DNA of 51,917 nt from Desulfobacteraceae bacterium 4572_123 (lineage in GTDB: Bacteria; Desulfobacterota; Desulfobacteria; Desulfobacterales; 4572-123). This document shows, in pieces, positions 37,850-46,183 of this stretch. The notes beneath the pieces were generated by a model. That model had not been told where the DNA came from. It worked only from the letters and a program-made list of their open reading frames with translations, and made no database searches. Position numbers and translations under genes: made by a program. Each line of letters begins with the position of its first letter. Position 1 is the first letter of the stretch. The stretch spans positions 1-51,917 of the forward strand of contig NBLJ01000003.1 of NCBI GenBank assembly GCA_002084545.1, given 5' to 3'.

Positions 37850-40486
37850 CTATTTCGTCAGAAATTCTCGATAGTATTCAATAGTTTGAGTAGAAAATTT
37901 GAGCCGTTTATCCGGATCATGGCCTGACTTGTCGTTTGATTTGAACAGGGAGATGGCATTTTTATAGTTTTCCTTGGAGAGAGCTTCTTTAAGTTCGATC
38001 GCCTGGTTTTTGTACATCCGGTTGCCAAAGGATTGAATTTTTTTCAGACTCTCTTTGGAACTGCCGTTTTTGGCGGGGTTCTTCTCCAGATATTGAAATA
38101 CGACCTGGTATGATTCAAAATATGCTTTAAGAAAACGGGCATAACCCTGCAGTTTTTTAAAACCCTCGGAAGTCAGGTTGTATGTATCCGGGAGTGTGGC
38201 ATGCGGCATGATGATAGCATCGTTAATAAATGCCTTAAGATTTTTGCGGACAAGAAAGTCGGCGGAAAGATCCGCATTATAGGTAAATTCAAACCTGAAA
38301 AAATTTTGCAGCAAAGAGTAAGGCGCATGCAGATCGGAAGCGGTAAACTGGAACGCATTTCTTTCAAGAATTCCTAATGCCGTAAATGCCGCCGGTACGA
38401 AAAATGCAATACAGTTGTTCTTATAATAGTCGAGAACCGGGCGTTTGGCGATGTTGACCTGGAACTGGGCATCTTTATAGGGTTTTGATTTTTCACCCGA
38501 GATTGACAGAATAAATTTTCTTTGAATATAGGATTCAACGGCCTGTTCAACAGCATATACGTGGTCCAGGACAAGCGTATCCGACAACGTTACGCCCTGA
38601 TGATGGAGATAGTGGATATAAGTTTCGACCTGAGCCAATATTCGGTCGTAGGAGAAACGGTTTCTGGAAAAATTTAAAATTGCTCCTGCCACCAGCGCAT
38701 GAGGAGTGACAACCGTGGCCCGGTCTATCTCATTCAATACCTTGTGTCCGATGACGCGGCACAGATTTTTTTGTTTGCCGGAAGAGAGTTCGCTTATGTC
38801 CAGATTGTTTTGCCGCAAAAAATTTTTAAGAGTAAAAGGTTCGTTGAATTTTACGTAGATTCGTCCGTATTTTTTCTTCAGAAATTTTCTGGCGCCGATC
38901 ATCTGGGAAAAACTTTCAGGATTTTTCTTGCCTCCTTCCAGTTCATGCAGGTAGGCACTTTCTTCCAGCACTCTGTCGTAGCCGATGAAGACAGGAACAA
39001 AAATAAGATCGTCACAGGCCCCGTTTTTATAAGCCTCGATCAGTATGGAAAGCATGCCGAGTTTTGGCATCAGCAATTTGCCGGTCCGGCTGCGGCCGCC
39101 TTCGACAAAAAGTTCAAGGTTAAATCCCTCTTCAAGTATTTTGTGAATGTATTCCGAGAATACCCTGGAGTACAGGGCCATCCCCTTGAATGTGCGTCGC
39201 AGGAAAAACGCCCCGGAACCTCTGAATATGGGTCCTATGGGCCAGAAGCTGAGGTTTTTACCCGCGGCAACCAGCGGACACGGCATGTTGTTTCGATGCA
39301 TGATATAAGAGAGAAGCATATAATCAATGTGGCTTTTATGGCAGGGCAGGAGAATCAGAGGGCCTTTTTGAGACATGGTTTTAACCCGGTTAAGGCCCTG
39401 CTGATTGAATGTGAAGCCGTCAAACATGATTTTTAAAATCCATGTTAAAAATATTTCAAACACTTTTATTATGGATGGGTTGTATCGAGCGGCGATTTCT
39501 TTAAGGTATGCATCGGCCTGCTTACGTGATTTTTGAATGGAAATATTTTTTGATTTGGCATTTTGCCGCATGTAGCGGCTCAATCGGTCCCGGGTCAAAA
39601 TACTTTCCCGTATCTCTTCCATGGATTTGAGCTGCGGGCCGGTGATGCTCTGGCGGTGTCGGTTTAGCTGCCGCAAAAGATTGCGGCGTACCATCAGGCA
39701 GAGGTGTTCGTTGCCGAGGCTGTGTTTTGACTGCTGTTGAATAAAAGCCATCAGGTTCATAGGTTCTGAAATTTCTATAAATACCTTGCCGGGATTTTTA
39801 AAAAGCATCACCAGGCGGCGCAGCACGCCGGGTTTTTGTTCCGGGCCGAAGATAATATCAATAATACCGGGAGTGGACCGCAGCGGCTTTTTGCTGAAGA
39901 ACATCAGTTGGGGAACCAGAAACACGGGGCGGTCAATTGATTTTTGCATTTCGACCAGATACTCAATGGGTCCGGTTTCCGATTTGACAAAGCGGCGGTA
40001 AAAGCCTTTGGGGCTGACCAGTGACAGCAGGGCTGTCCTGTCCGCAAGCAGTTCGTTGCGGATATAGCCGCTCTTGAAGGGATCGGGAAGAGAAAATTTG
40101 TGCAGGATATGATCCAGATAAAAGAGCGATATTCTGAAAATCCGGGAGAGCGGCTGCCACAAAAAGACCTCGTACCCCATCCCTATTTCAGGAAAACGGC
40201 ACCCGAGCTGCTGGTAACGGGTATGGTAAAACAGGTATTCGAAGTGGCTCTTGTACTTGTTGACATAAACCACAATGGCGTTATCGGGGATGTTGTCCAG
40301 AACAGCCTTTTGATCACTGCCTACGGTTATGCCGCGATAAAAAAGCCTGAGCAGCCAGGATGCTGCAAATCCCTTTTTGCCCGGCAAAAAGCAGCTAAAA
40401 TGGTGTTGCTGCCCTTTGAGAAGGGAATTTTTCCAAGCGTTTATTTTATCTGTGATTTTGCTTAGCTTGTTTGTTTTTAATTTCAT
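37850..40486 (-). CDS. plsB: Glycerol-3-phosphate acyltransferase PlsB-like
   Basis: 878 residues, close to the length of E. coli PlsB (about 807) with a longer N-terminal region. The acyltransferase motifs are in order: HKSHIDY (383-389, motif I), GSGAFFLRR (II), LFVEGGRSRTGK (III) and FVPVFIGYDRV (IV). It esterifies position 1 of glycerol 3-phosphate at the inner membrane. The N-terminal 300 residues contain a degenerate acyltransferase-like fold (for example VVYVNKYKSHFEYLF). No ribosome site is seen before the ATG. It lies 127 bases upstream of the MurU-AmgK gene on the same strand. Confidence 0.9.
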   Translation of the reverse strand: MKLKTNKLSKITDKINAWKNSLLKGQQHHFSCFLPGKKGFAASWLLRLFYRGITVGSDQKAVLDNIPDNAIVVYVNKYKSHFEYLFYHTRYQQLGCRFPEIGMGYEVFLWQPLSRIFRISLFYLDHILHKFSLPDPFKSGYIRNELLADRTALLSLVSPKGFYRRFVKSETGPIEYLVEMQKSIDRPVFLVPQLMFFSKKPLRSTPGIIDIIFGPEQKPGVLRRLVMLFKNPGKVFIEISEPMNLMAFIQQQSKHSLGNEHLCLMVRRNLLRQLNRHRQSITGPQLKSMEEIRESILTRDRLSRYMRQNAKSKNISIQKSRKQADAYLKEIAARYNPSIIKVFEIFLTWILKIMFDGFTFNQQGLNRVKTMSQKGPLILLPCHKSHIDYMLLSYIMHRNNMPCPLVAAGKNLSFWPIGPIFRGSGAFFLRRTFKGMALYSRVFSEYIHKILEEGFNLELFVEGGRSRTGKLLMPKLGMLSILIEAYKNGACDDLIFVPVFIGYDRVLEESAYLHELEGGKKNPESFSQMIGARKFLKKKYGRIYVKFNEPFTLKNFLRQNNLDISELSSGKQKNLCRVIGHKVLNEIDRATVVTPHALVAGAILNFSRNRFSYDRILAQVETYIHYLHHQGVTLSDTLVLDHVYAVEQAVESYIQRKFILSISGEKSKPYKDAQFQVNIAKRPVLDYYKNNCIAFFVPAAFTALGILERNAFQFTASDLHAPYSLLQNFFRFEFTYNADLSADFLVRKNLKAFINDAIIMPHATLPDTYNLTSEGFKKLQGYARFLKAYFESYQVVFQYLEKNPAKNGSSKESLKKIQSFGNRMYKNQAIELKEALSKENYKNAISLFKSNDKSGHDPDKRLKFSTQTIEYYREFLTK

Positions 40487-40884
40487 GCTAAATAGACTGT
40501 GTTTGGCTGATATCTGTATATTTATTTAAAATACAAAATGTTATATAATGTAGCGTCATGCTGAATCAATCAATCCGAGAAAAATACCAAAAGCCGGCCT
40601 TGTTTGCAAATGGTTTGTTTGACTTTTTACGAGTTTATCAACCCTGACTAAAGAAAAATAATCTTGCGCTATGGTGTTCGATGTGGTATCAAACGACAAA
40701 ATCAAGAGATTAGGGCTATTGATCTTATTTAATCGGTTTTGTTTTTATGTTGTTTGAACTATCTCTGCTTGAATCGTTATAATTCATTTGGGACGGATTG
40801 GGTTACATTCATTAAACGAAAATGATATAGCTATTTTATTATTATAGAATCAGGTCAATTTTAGTTAAAGGAGGATAAATTTTT
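40487..40884. other. Intergenic region between plsB and the small membrane protein gene
   Basis: 398 A+T-rich bases. No coding frame with a ribosome site. It holds a promoter candidate for the plus-strand gene (40754-40783) and presumably the plsB promoter at the left end. I see nothing else I can name. Confidence 0.5.
40754..40783 (+). promoter_or_regulatory. Candidate sigma-70 promoter of the small membrane protein gene
   Basis: TTGAAC (40754-40759), an 18-base spacer and a perfect TATAAT (40778-40783). It would give a leader of about 95 bases ending in AAAGGAGG. Confidence 0.5.
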
Positions 40885-41169
40885 ATGAAAACATTAATTG
40901 GTGGTGCGGTAGCTGCTGTTTTGGGCATTATAGGTCTTGCGGTATGGTTCAAACCTTTTATGATGCTTCTGGCCGGGGCAATTCCGGCTATGCTTCTGCT
41001 TGGAGGCGGGCTTGCTCTTTATCTGGGATTTGATGAACTCAAGGATTCCTGGAAAAAAGACGATGCCACAGTCGATACAACCGCTCCTGCGGATAATAGC
41101 GAAACATACAAAAAAGAAATTGATGATTTAAAAAAAGAGATTGATACTTTAAAGGCTGAAAAAGCCTGA
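40885..41169 (+). CDS. Small two-helix membrane protein with a C-terminal coiled coil
   Basis: 94 residues, not assigned to a family with confidence. Residues 2-21 and 24-48 form two Gly/Ala/Leu-rich transmembrane segments joined by WFKPF. The rest is soluble: an acidic, Asp/Thr-rich linker and a Lys/Glu heptad-like helix (YKKEIDDLKKEIDTLKAEKA) that should form a short coiled coil. The two-helix arrangement with a Gly-rich second helix recalls MamI-like small proteins, but I cannot confirm this. A strong AAAGGAGG, a promoter candidate and a terminator make it a self-contained single-gene transcript. Function unknown. Confidence 0.85.
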   Translation: MKTLIGGAVAAVLGIIGLAVWFKPFMMLLAGAIPAMLLLGGGLALYLGFDELKDSWKKDDATVDTTAPADNSETYKKEIDDLKKEIDTLKAEKA

Positions 41170-41193
41170 AAAATCAATATTTATAAAAATCAT

Positions 41194-41228
41194 AAACCCT
41201 GCAGCCGTCAAACGCCGCGGGGTTTTTT
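41194..41228 (+). terminator. Intrinsic terminator after the small membrane protein gene
   Basis: AAACCCTGC (41194-41202) pairs with GCGGGGTTT (41217-41225), with one T-G wobble, and runs into a T-rich tract. It begins 25 bases after the stop codon. Confidence 0.8.
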
Positions 41229-41302
41229 CGTTTAAGACCCGGCCCGGTAGTGTCAGGCGGGTGGTTTTTATTACCAAGATAGTCACATTCAGACAAAAAA
41301 GA

Positions 41303-42472
41303 TTACGTATAAAGATGATATAACTGTTTTACCTTATTGAATTTGTAAAGGTCAGCCTGCCATGCGGAAGCCGCATGATCCAGATTTTCACCATTTTCAA
41401 GGCATTGCCGTATCTCCCGACTGCCGGTGATCAGATCAAAGGGCTGCTTTTCAAATTCATATTCATACGGGGGCGATTTCCATTTAAAATCGGCACCATG
41501 GTTTGCAATAACCGCCTGGAGCAGTTTAAGGGTGGTTAGATACGGCTGGTACAAGGATCTGTCAATGATATGAATCTGGAATCCACGGCAGTGTCGACCC
41601 TGCCATTTGTTTGCTACCGGTTCAAAAACAGCCGGCCTGAGAATCACCCCTTTAAAGGCGTCCATGGGCAGGGCAGCGGATAGTGTGGGAACATCCAGAT
41701 AAGGTGCCCCAAACAGTTCAAACGGCTGGCTGGTTCCCCGGCCCTCTGAAATATTGGTGCCTTCCAGCAGCACCTGGCCTGGATAGACCATGGCGGAAAC
41801 AGGTGTAGGCAGATTGGGTGACGGCGGAACCCAGCATAGGCCGGTGTCCTGAAAATACATGGCCCGGTGCCAGCCCTGCATGGGAATCACTTCAAGGTCA
41901 CACCCGATTCGGTAGTGATCATTGAATAACAGTGCGATTTCCCCGATGGTCATCCCGTGACGCATGGGAATTGGAAAACGGCCCACAAAGGAGGAATATT
42001 GATGCGAGAGCAGATTACCCTCGGTGACAAGGCCGCCTATGGGGTTGGGCCGGTCCAGTATAACGATTTTGCGATTGCAGCGACGGGCCGCTTCCATGCA
42101 GTAACTCATGGTGTAGATAAAGGTATAAACGCGGGTGCCGGCATCCTGCAGATCAATGAGCAGGATATCGATGTCATTAAACATCTTTTCGGTGGGGACC
42201 CGGGTTTCCCCGTAAAGGCTGAAAACAGGTATATCCAGAACCGGATCCATGGTATGGTCCGATTCGATCATATTGTCCTGCTTTGCGGCCCAGAAACCGT
42301 GCTGGGGAGAAAAAAGCGTGGTCAGTTGTCCGGGAAAGCGTTCATTGATAAGGTCCCGTGCATGCTTAAAGTGCCTATCCACCGAGGCCGGATTGCAAAG
42401 CAGCCCAAGCCGCCTGCCTTCAAGCCAGTCCGGTGGTGATTTGATTAGATTGTCAAGGCCTGTGTAAACCAT
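41303..42472 (-). CDS. NamZ-type exo-beta-N-acetylmuramidase (DUF1343)
   Basis: 389 residues from the ATG at 42472. The DUF1343 family was shown in Bacillus subtilis (NamZ) to release MurNAc from the non-reducing end of muropeptide-derived glycans. Motifs: LGLLCNPASVD, LFSPQHGFWAA, VFSLYGETRVPT, LIDLQDAGTRVYTFIYTM, ILDRPNPIGG and TNISEGRGTSQPF. There is no signal peptide, so the enzyme is probably cytoplasmic, unlike secreted NamZ. An upstream TTG (42499) would add nine residues; GGGAA before the ATG decides in favour of 42472. It lies about 3.6 kb from the MurU-AmgK fusion on the same strand, which suggests a shared salvage role. Confidence 0.88.
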   Translation of the reverse strand: MVYTGLDNLIKSPPDWLEGRRLGLLCNPASVDRHFKHARDLINERFPGQLTTLFSPQHGFWAAKQDNMIESDHTMDPVLDIPVFSLYGETRVPTEKMFNDIDILLIDLQDAGTRVYTFIYTMSYCMEAARRCNRKIVILDRPNPIGGLVTEGNLLSHQYSSFVGRFPIPMRHGMTIGEIALLFNDHYRIGCDLEVIPMQGWHRAMYFQDTGLCWVPPSPNLPTPVSAMVYPGQVLLEGTNISEGRGTSQPFELFGAPYLDVPTLSAALPMDAFKGVILRPAVFEPVANKWQGRHCRGFQIHIIDRSLYQPYLTTLKLLQAVIANHGADFKWKSPPYEYEFEKQPFDLITGSREIRQCLENGENLDHAASAWQADLYKFNKVKQLYHLYT

Positions 42473-42771
42473 GTTGTTCCCGTGTGTATGGTGATTCAAA
42501 ATCTTGTCGGAATTTTGGAAATAAGGGGGCAGGGGATTGAACCGGCCGCCTGTAAATCCTGAATTATTTTACATATATCCAGCCGGGGTGTCAATGTTTT
42601 TGCCTCAGGCGGCATAATCGTTTACTGCTAAATCGTAGGGTGGGCTGTGCCCACCGAATGGGCCGAAGTCCTTTTTTGGGGAGTTGGTTTAAAAATAAAA
42701 ACGATCAATAGTCTGAAAGACCCGGTCTTACGGAATTTTAATTTTCCATTTCAACACGCAGGTGGTACCGC
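42473..42771. other. Divergent intergenic region between namZ-like gene and recC
   Basis: 299 bases. It contains the REP-like palindrome at 42639-42655 and the recC ribosome site AGGTGG. No gene or clear promoter pair is seen. Confidence 0.5.
42639..42655. repeat. REP-like palindrome
   Basis: GGTGGGC-TGT-GCCCACC is a perfect 7-base inverted repeat with a three-base loop, inside the phrase GTAGGGTGGGCTGTGCCCACC. Similar GTAGGGTGGGC...GCCCACC elements are scattered through many proteobacterial and cyanobacterial intergenic regions. A single copy is present here, so repetition in this genome is not shown. Confidence 0.5.
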
Positions 42772-45700
42772 ATGCTGAACCTGTACAAGAGCAACCGGAT
42801 TGAAAAACTTGTCGACACCTTAACGGATGTACTGGCCACGCCTCTTGCTACGCCCCATGAGCCGGAATGGATCTCAGTGCCGACCCAGGGGCTTGGGACC
42901 TGGCTCGGCATGGAGCTTTCAAAACAACTGGGGATCTGGGCCAATGCGAAGTTTCCGTTCCCGAGGATGCTCATCGAACAGGTGATGACCGGGGTGCTCG
43001 GAGAAAAAATGCCGGATACGGCGTTTTTCCGGCCCGACAGCCTTGTCTGGCGAATCATGGGCCTGTTGCCCGAATTTATTCATCGAAGCGAGTTTGTACC
43101 CCTTAAAAATTATCTGGCCGATGATAAAAATGGGGTTAAGCTGTTTCAACTGTCATGGAGGATTGCCAGGACGTTTGATCAATATGCGGTCTACCGTCCG
43201 GCAATGGTACGGGCCTGGGAAAAATTCAGGGAAAATGGCCGGCCGGAACCGTCACGGAGAAAAGAAGATTTATGGCAGCCGATTCTCTGGCGGGCCCTGG
43301 TTAAAAGATGCGGTGCCCTTCACATGGCCTCGGCTGCCGAGCTTTTTTTTGATGCCCTGCAAAACCGGAATGAATGCACGGATTTGCTGCCCTCCAGAAT
43401 TTCGCTGTTCGGTATTTCAACACTGCCGCCGCTTTATCTCAAGGTGCTGGCCGGACTGCCGGATCAGGTGTCGGTCAATCTGTTTCTGCTGAGTCCTTCC
43501 AGGGAATACTGGGCCTACATCCGCTCAAAACATGAAATTATAAAAGAGCTTCGACGCAGCGATCCCGATGCCGATGTTGCCCTGCTCATGGATCAGGCGC
43601 TCTATATGGAAGAGGGCAATGCCCTGCTGGCTTCGTTGGGGCGGCTGGGCCGTGATTTCCAGTATATTGCAGAGGAGGTTGCCGATTACAACGAGCCGGA
43701 TGAAGATCTGTATGTAGATCCCTGCATCGCCGGAAAAAGTAATCTGCTCAATGTACTGCAGGCCGATATGCTTCATCTAAGGCTTCGCCGGCCCGGGGAG
43801 GTTGAACCTGTGCCCGTGGACAGGGATGACTGCTCGGTTATGGTGCATTCCTGCCACGGTCCCATGCGGGAAACCCGTGTGCTGCACGATCAACTGCTGG
43901 ATGCTTTTGAACGGGATCCGCTACTGGAACCCCATGATGTCATTGTCATGGTGCCTGATATTAATACTTATGCCCCCTATGTCGAGGCTGTATTCGGCGC
44001 CGGTGATCCCGGCATGGCGCAGATTCCCTACCGTATCAGCGACCAGGATCTCCGGGCCGAAGGAGTGGTTATCGATGCATTTTTATCCATACTTAAACTG
44101 GCTGGAAGTCGTCTTTCGATTCAGGATGTTCTGGACCTGCTGGCCCTTGATCCGGTGCGTGAAGTTTTTGATCTTTCCCCCGAGGAAACAAAAAGAGCCG
44201 GAGACTGGATAATTTCCGCCGGTGTACGCTGGGGCATGGATTCGGCGCACCGCCAAAGGGTCGGCCAGCCTGCATATAATGAAAACACGTGGCGCTTTGG
44301 TCTGGATCGCCTGCTGCTGGGGTATGCCATGCCCGGGAAAGCTGGTGAACTGTTCGGCAATGTATTGCCCTATGATGCGGTCGAAGGCAAGGACGCCGGG
44401 ATTATTGGTAAAATTGCCGCCTTTTGCGAAACCCTGTTTTCATATGTGCACAGGATCAGCCGGCCCATGCCGCTATCCGGCTGGAAACAGGTACTGCTGG
44501 AACTTAGGCAAGATATGATTGCCGGCAGCCAGACACTGGAATACCAGCATCAGTTTATTCGTGATACCCTTCAGAATATGACCGGGCAGGCGGAAATTGC
44601 CGGGTTTGAAGAACCCTTGTCCCTTGATGTTGTCATGCAGTTGCTGACCAGGCGTTTGACTGAAGAGCCGTCGGTCAGGGGATTTCTGTCCGGCAGCGTC
44701 ACTTTCTGCAATTTTCTCCCCATGCGCAGCATCCCTTTTAAGATGATCTGCCTGATGGGGATGAATGATGCTGATTTTCCACGTTCACGGCAGGAAGCTG
44801 GATTCGATCTTATCACAAAACAGCCTATGCCCGGGGACCGCTCCATGCGTCATGACGACCGGTATCTGTTTTTAGAGGCCCTGCTGTCCGCCCGAAACCG
44901 GCTGTTGATCACCTATGTCGGTCAAAGCATTAAAGACAACAGCATGCTGCCGCCGTCGGTGGTGATCAGCGAACTGATAGACACCATATGTGACGGGTTT
45001 TATCCGGAGGGAATTTCCCCGGAATCGTCGGATGAAGAGCGGTGCACCGCCATGCGCAGGCGGCTGGTCATCACCCATCCGCTCAATCCTTTTGATCCCG
45101 GATATTTTGACCCCGAAGTGCCGGATCTTTTCTCCTATTCGGACCGCTATCTTGAGGCGGCCGATGCAGGCAGGAAGATCACACATGACCCGCCCGTGTT
45201 TTTAAAACAGGTGCTGCCTCCCGGCACGGACGCCGTATCAATCATCAGTCTGGGAGAACTGACACGGTTTTTTTCCATGCCGGCGGCCTTTTTTCTGCAA
45301 AACCGGCTGGGGATTTATCTGAATGAAAATTTTGATAAAATCGACGATCGGGAGCCTGTTGTCCCCGATGCCCTGGAAAAGTATTTAATAGGCTCGTACC
45401 TGCTCGACAAGGGGGCGGCCGGTGAAGCCATGGCGGATATATATCCGGTTGTTCGCGCCATGGGCACCCTTCCGCCGGGCACCTCCGGGCGCTGTCTTTA
45501 CAGCGATATAATGGAACTGGTGACACCCATCAACCATCTCCTGGCAGCCGAGACCGTTTTTGATCTTATGGACCCTGTCATGGTGGACCTTGAAATTTCC
45601 GGGGCGCGTATCAGCGGCAGAATAGGAGATATCAGGTCCCATGCACGGGCTGCGGCAACTTATGCCCGGTTAAGCGCACGGCGCAAGATTGTCTTCTGGA

Positions 45701-46152
45701 TCGAGCACCTGGTGCTTAACTGTCTTGCCATGGACACCCTTGCCCGGAAATCAATTCTAATCGGGCGGGGGCAAAAGGGGTGCGAGCGGATGGTTCTGCC
45801 CGATATTAGAGACAGGGCGCCTGCTTTGTTGAAGGATCTTGTCCGCCTTTATAAAAAGGGCCGGGAAACGCCGCTGCCCTTTTTCCCGGAAACATCATAT
45901 GCTTATGCGCGGACCTGGCTGAAAGCAGATGATGCATGGGCCGGACAAAAGGCCATGAAGGCGGCTTATGGAAAATGGAATACTGGTTTTACAGGGCCTC
46001 CGGGTGAAGCGGATAATCCCTATGTGCGTAAAGCCTTTGAAGGAAAAGAGCCGTTAGAGGACACATTTGACGATCCGGAAACTGCCTTTACCCGCCTGGC
46101 TCTGTCGGTTTTCGAGCCGTTGATTGATGCGGAAAATTCGAATGATGCCTGA
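42772..46152 (+). CDS. recC: Exodeoxyribonuclease V subunit gamma RecC
   Basis: 1126 residues, normal RecC length. RecC is the inactive-helicase scaffold that recognises Chi and splits DNA strands in RecBCD. MLNLYKSNRIEKLVDTL opens it, with VPTQGLGTWLGMELSKQLGI, MVHSCHGPMRETRVLHDQLL and VMVPDINTYAPYVEAVFG characteristic, and CLMGMNDADFPR in the middle. AGGTGG precedes the ATG. First gene of recC-recB-recD. Confidence 0.95.
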   Translation: MLNLYKSNRIEKLVDTLTDVLATPLATPHEPEWISVPTQGLGTWLGMELSKQLGIWANAKFPFPRMLIEQVMTGVLGEKMPDTAFFRPDSLVWRIMGLLPEFIHRSEFVPLKNYLADDKNGVKLFQLSWRIARTFDQYAVYRPAMVRAWEKFRENGRPEPSRRKEDLWQPILWRALVKRCGALHMASAAELFFDALQNRNECTDLLPSRISLFGISTLPPLYLKVLAGLPDQVSVNLFLLSPSREYWAYIRSKHEIIKELRRSDPDADVALLMDQALYMEEGNALLASLGRLGRDFQYIAEEVADYNEPDEDLYVDPCIAGKSNLLNVLQADMLHLRLRRPGEVEPVPVDRDDCSVMVHSCHGPMRETRVLHDQLLDAFERDPLLEPHDVIVMVPDINTYAPYVEAVFGAGDPGMAQIPYRISDQDLRAEGVVIDAFLSILKLAGSRLSIQDVLDLLALDPVREVFDLSPEETKRAGDWIISAGVRWGMDSAHRQRVGQPAYNENTWRFGLDRLLLGYAMPGKAGELFGNVLPYDAVEGKDAGIIGKIAAFCETLFSYVHRISRPMPLSGWKQVLLELRQDMIAGSQTLEYQHQFIRDTLQNMTGQAEIAGFEEPLSLDVVMQLLTRRLTEEPSVRGFLSGSVTFCNFLPMRSIPFKMICLMGMNDADFPRSRQEAGFDLITKQPMPGDRSMRHDDRYLFLEALLSARNRLLITYVGQSIKDNSMLPPSVVISELIDTICDGFYPEGISPESSDEERCTAMRRRLVITHPLNPFDPGYFDPEVPDLFSYSDRYLEAADAGRKITHDPPVFLKQVLPPGTDAVSIISLGELTRFFSMPAAFFLQNRLGIYLNENFDKIDDREPVVPDALEKYLIGSYLLDKGAAGEAMADIYPVVRAMGTLPPGTSGRCLYSDIMELVTPINHLLAAETVFDLMDPVMVDLEISGARISGRIGDIRSHARAAATYARLSARRKIVFWIEHLVLNCLAMDTLARKSILIGRGQKGCERMVLPDIRDRAPALLKDLVRLYKKGRETPLPFFPETSYAYARTWLKADDAWAGQKAMKAAYGKWNTGFTGPPGEADNPYVRKAFEGKEPLEDTFDDPETAFTRLALSVFEPLIDAENSNDA

Positions 46153-46183
46153 TTGAAATGAGATTCACCGAAAAAGGACGCGG

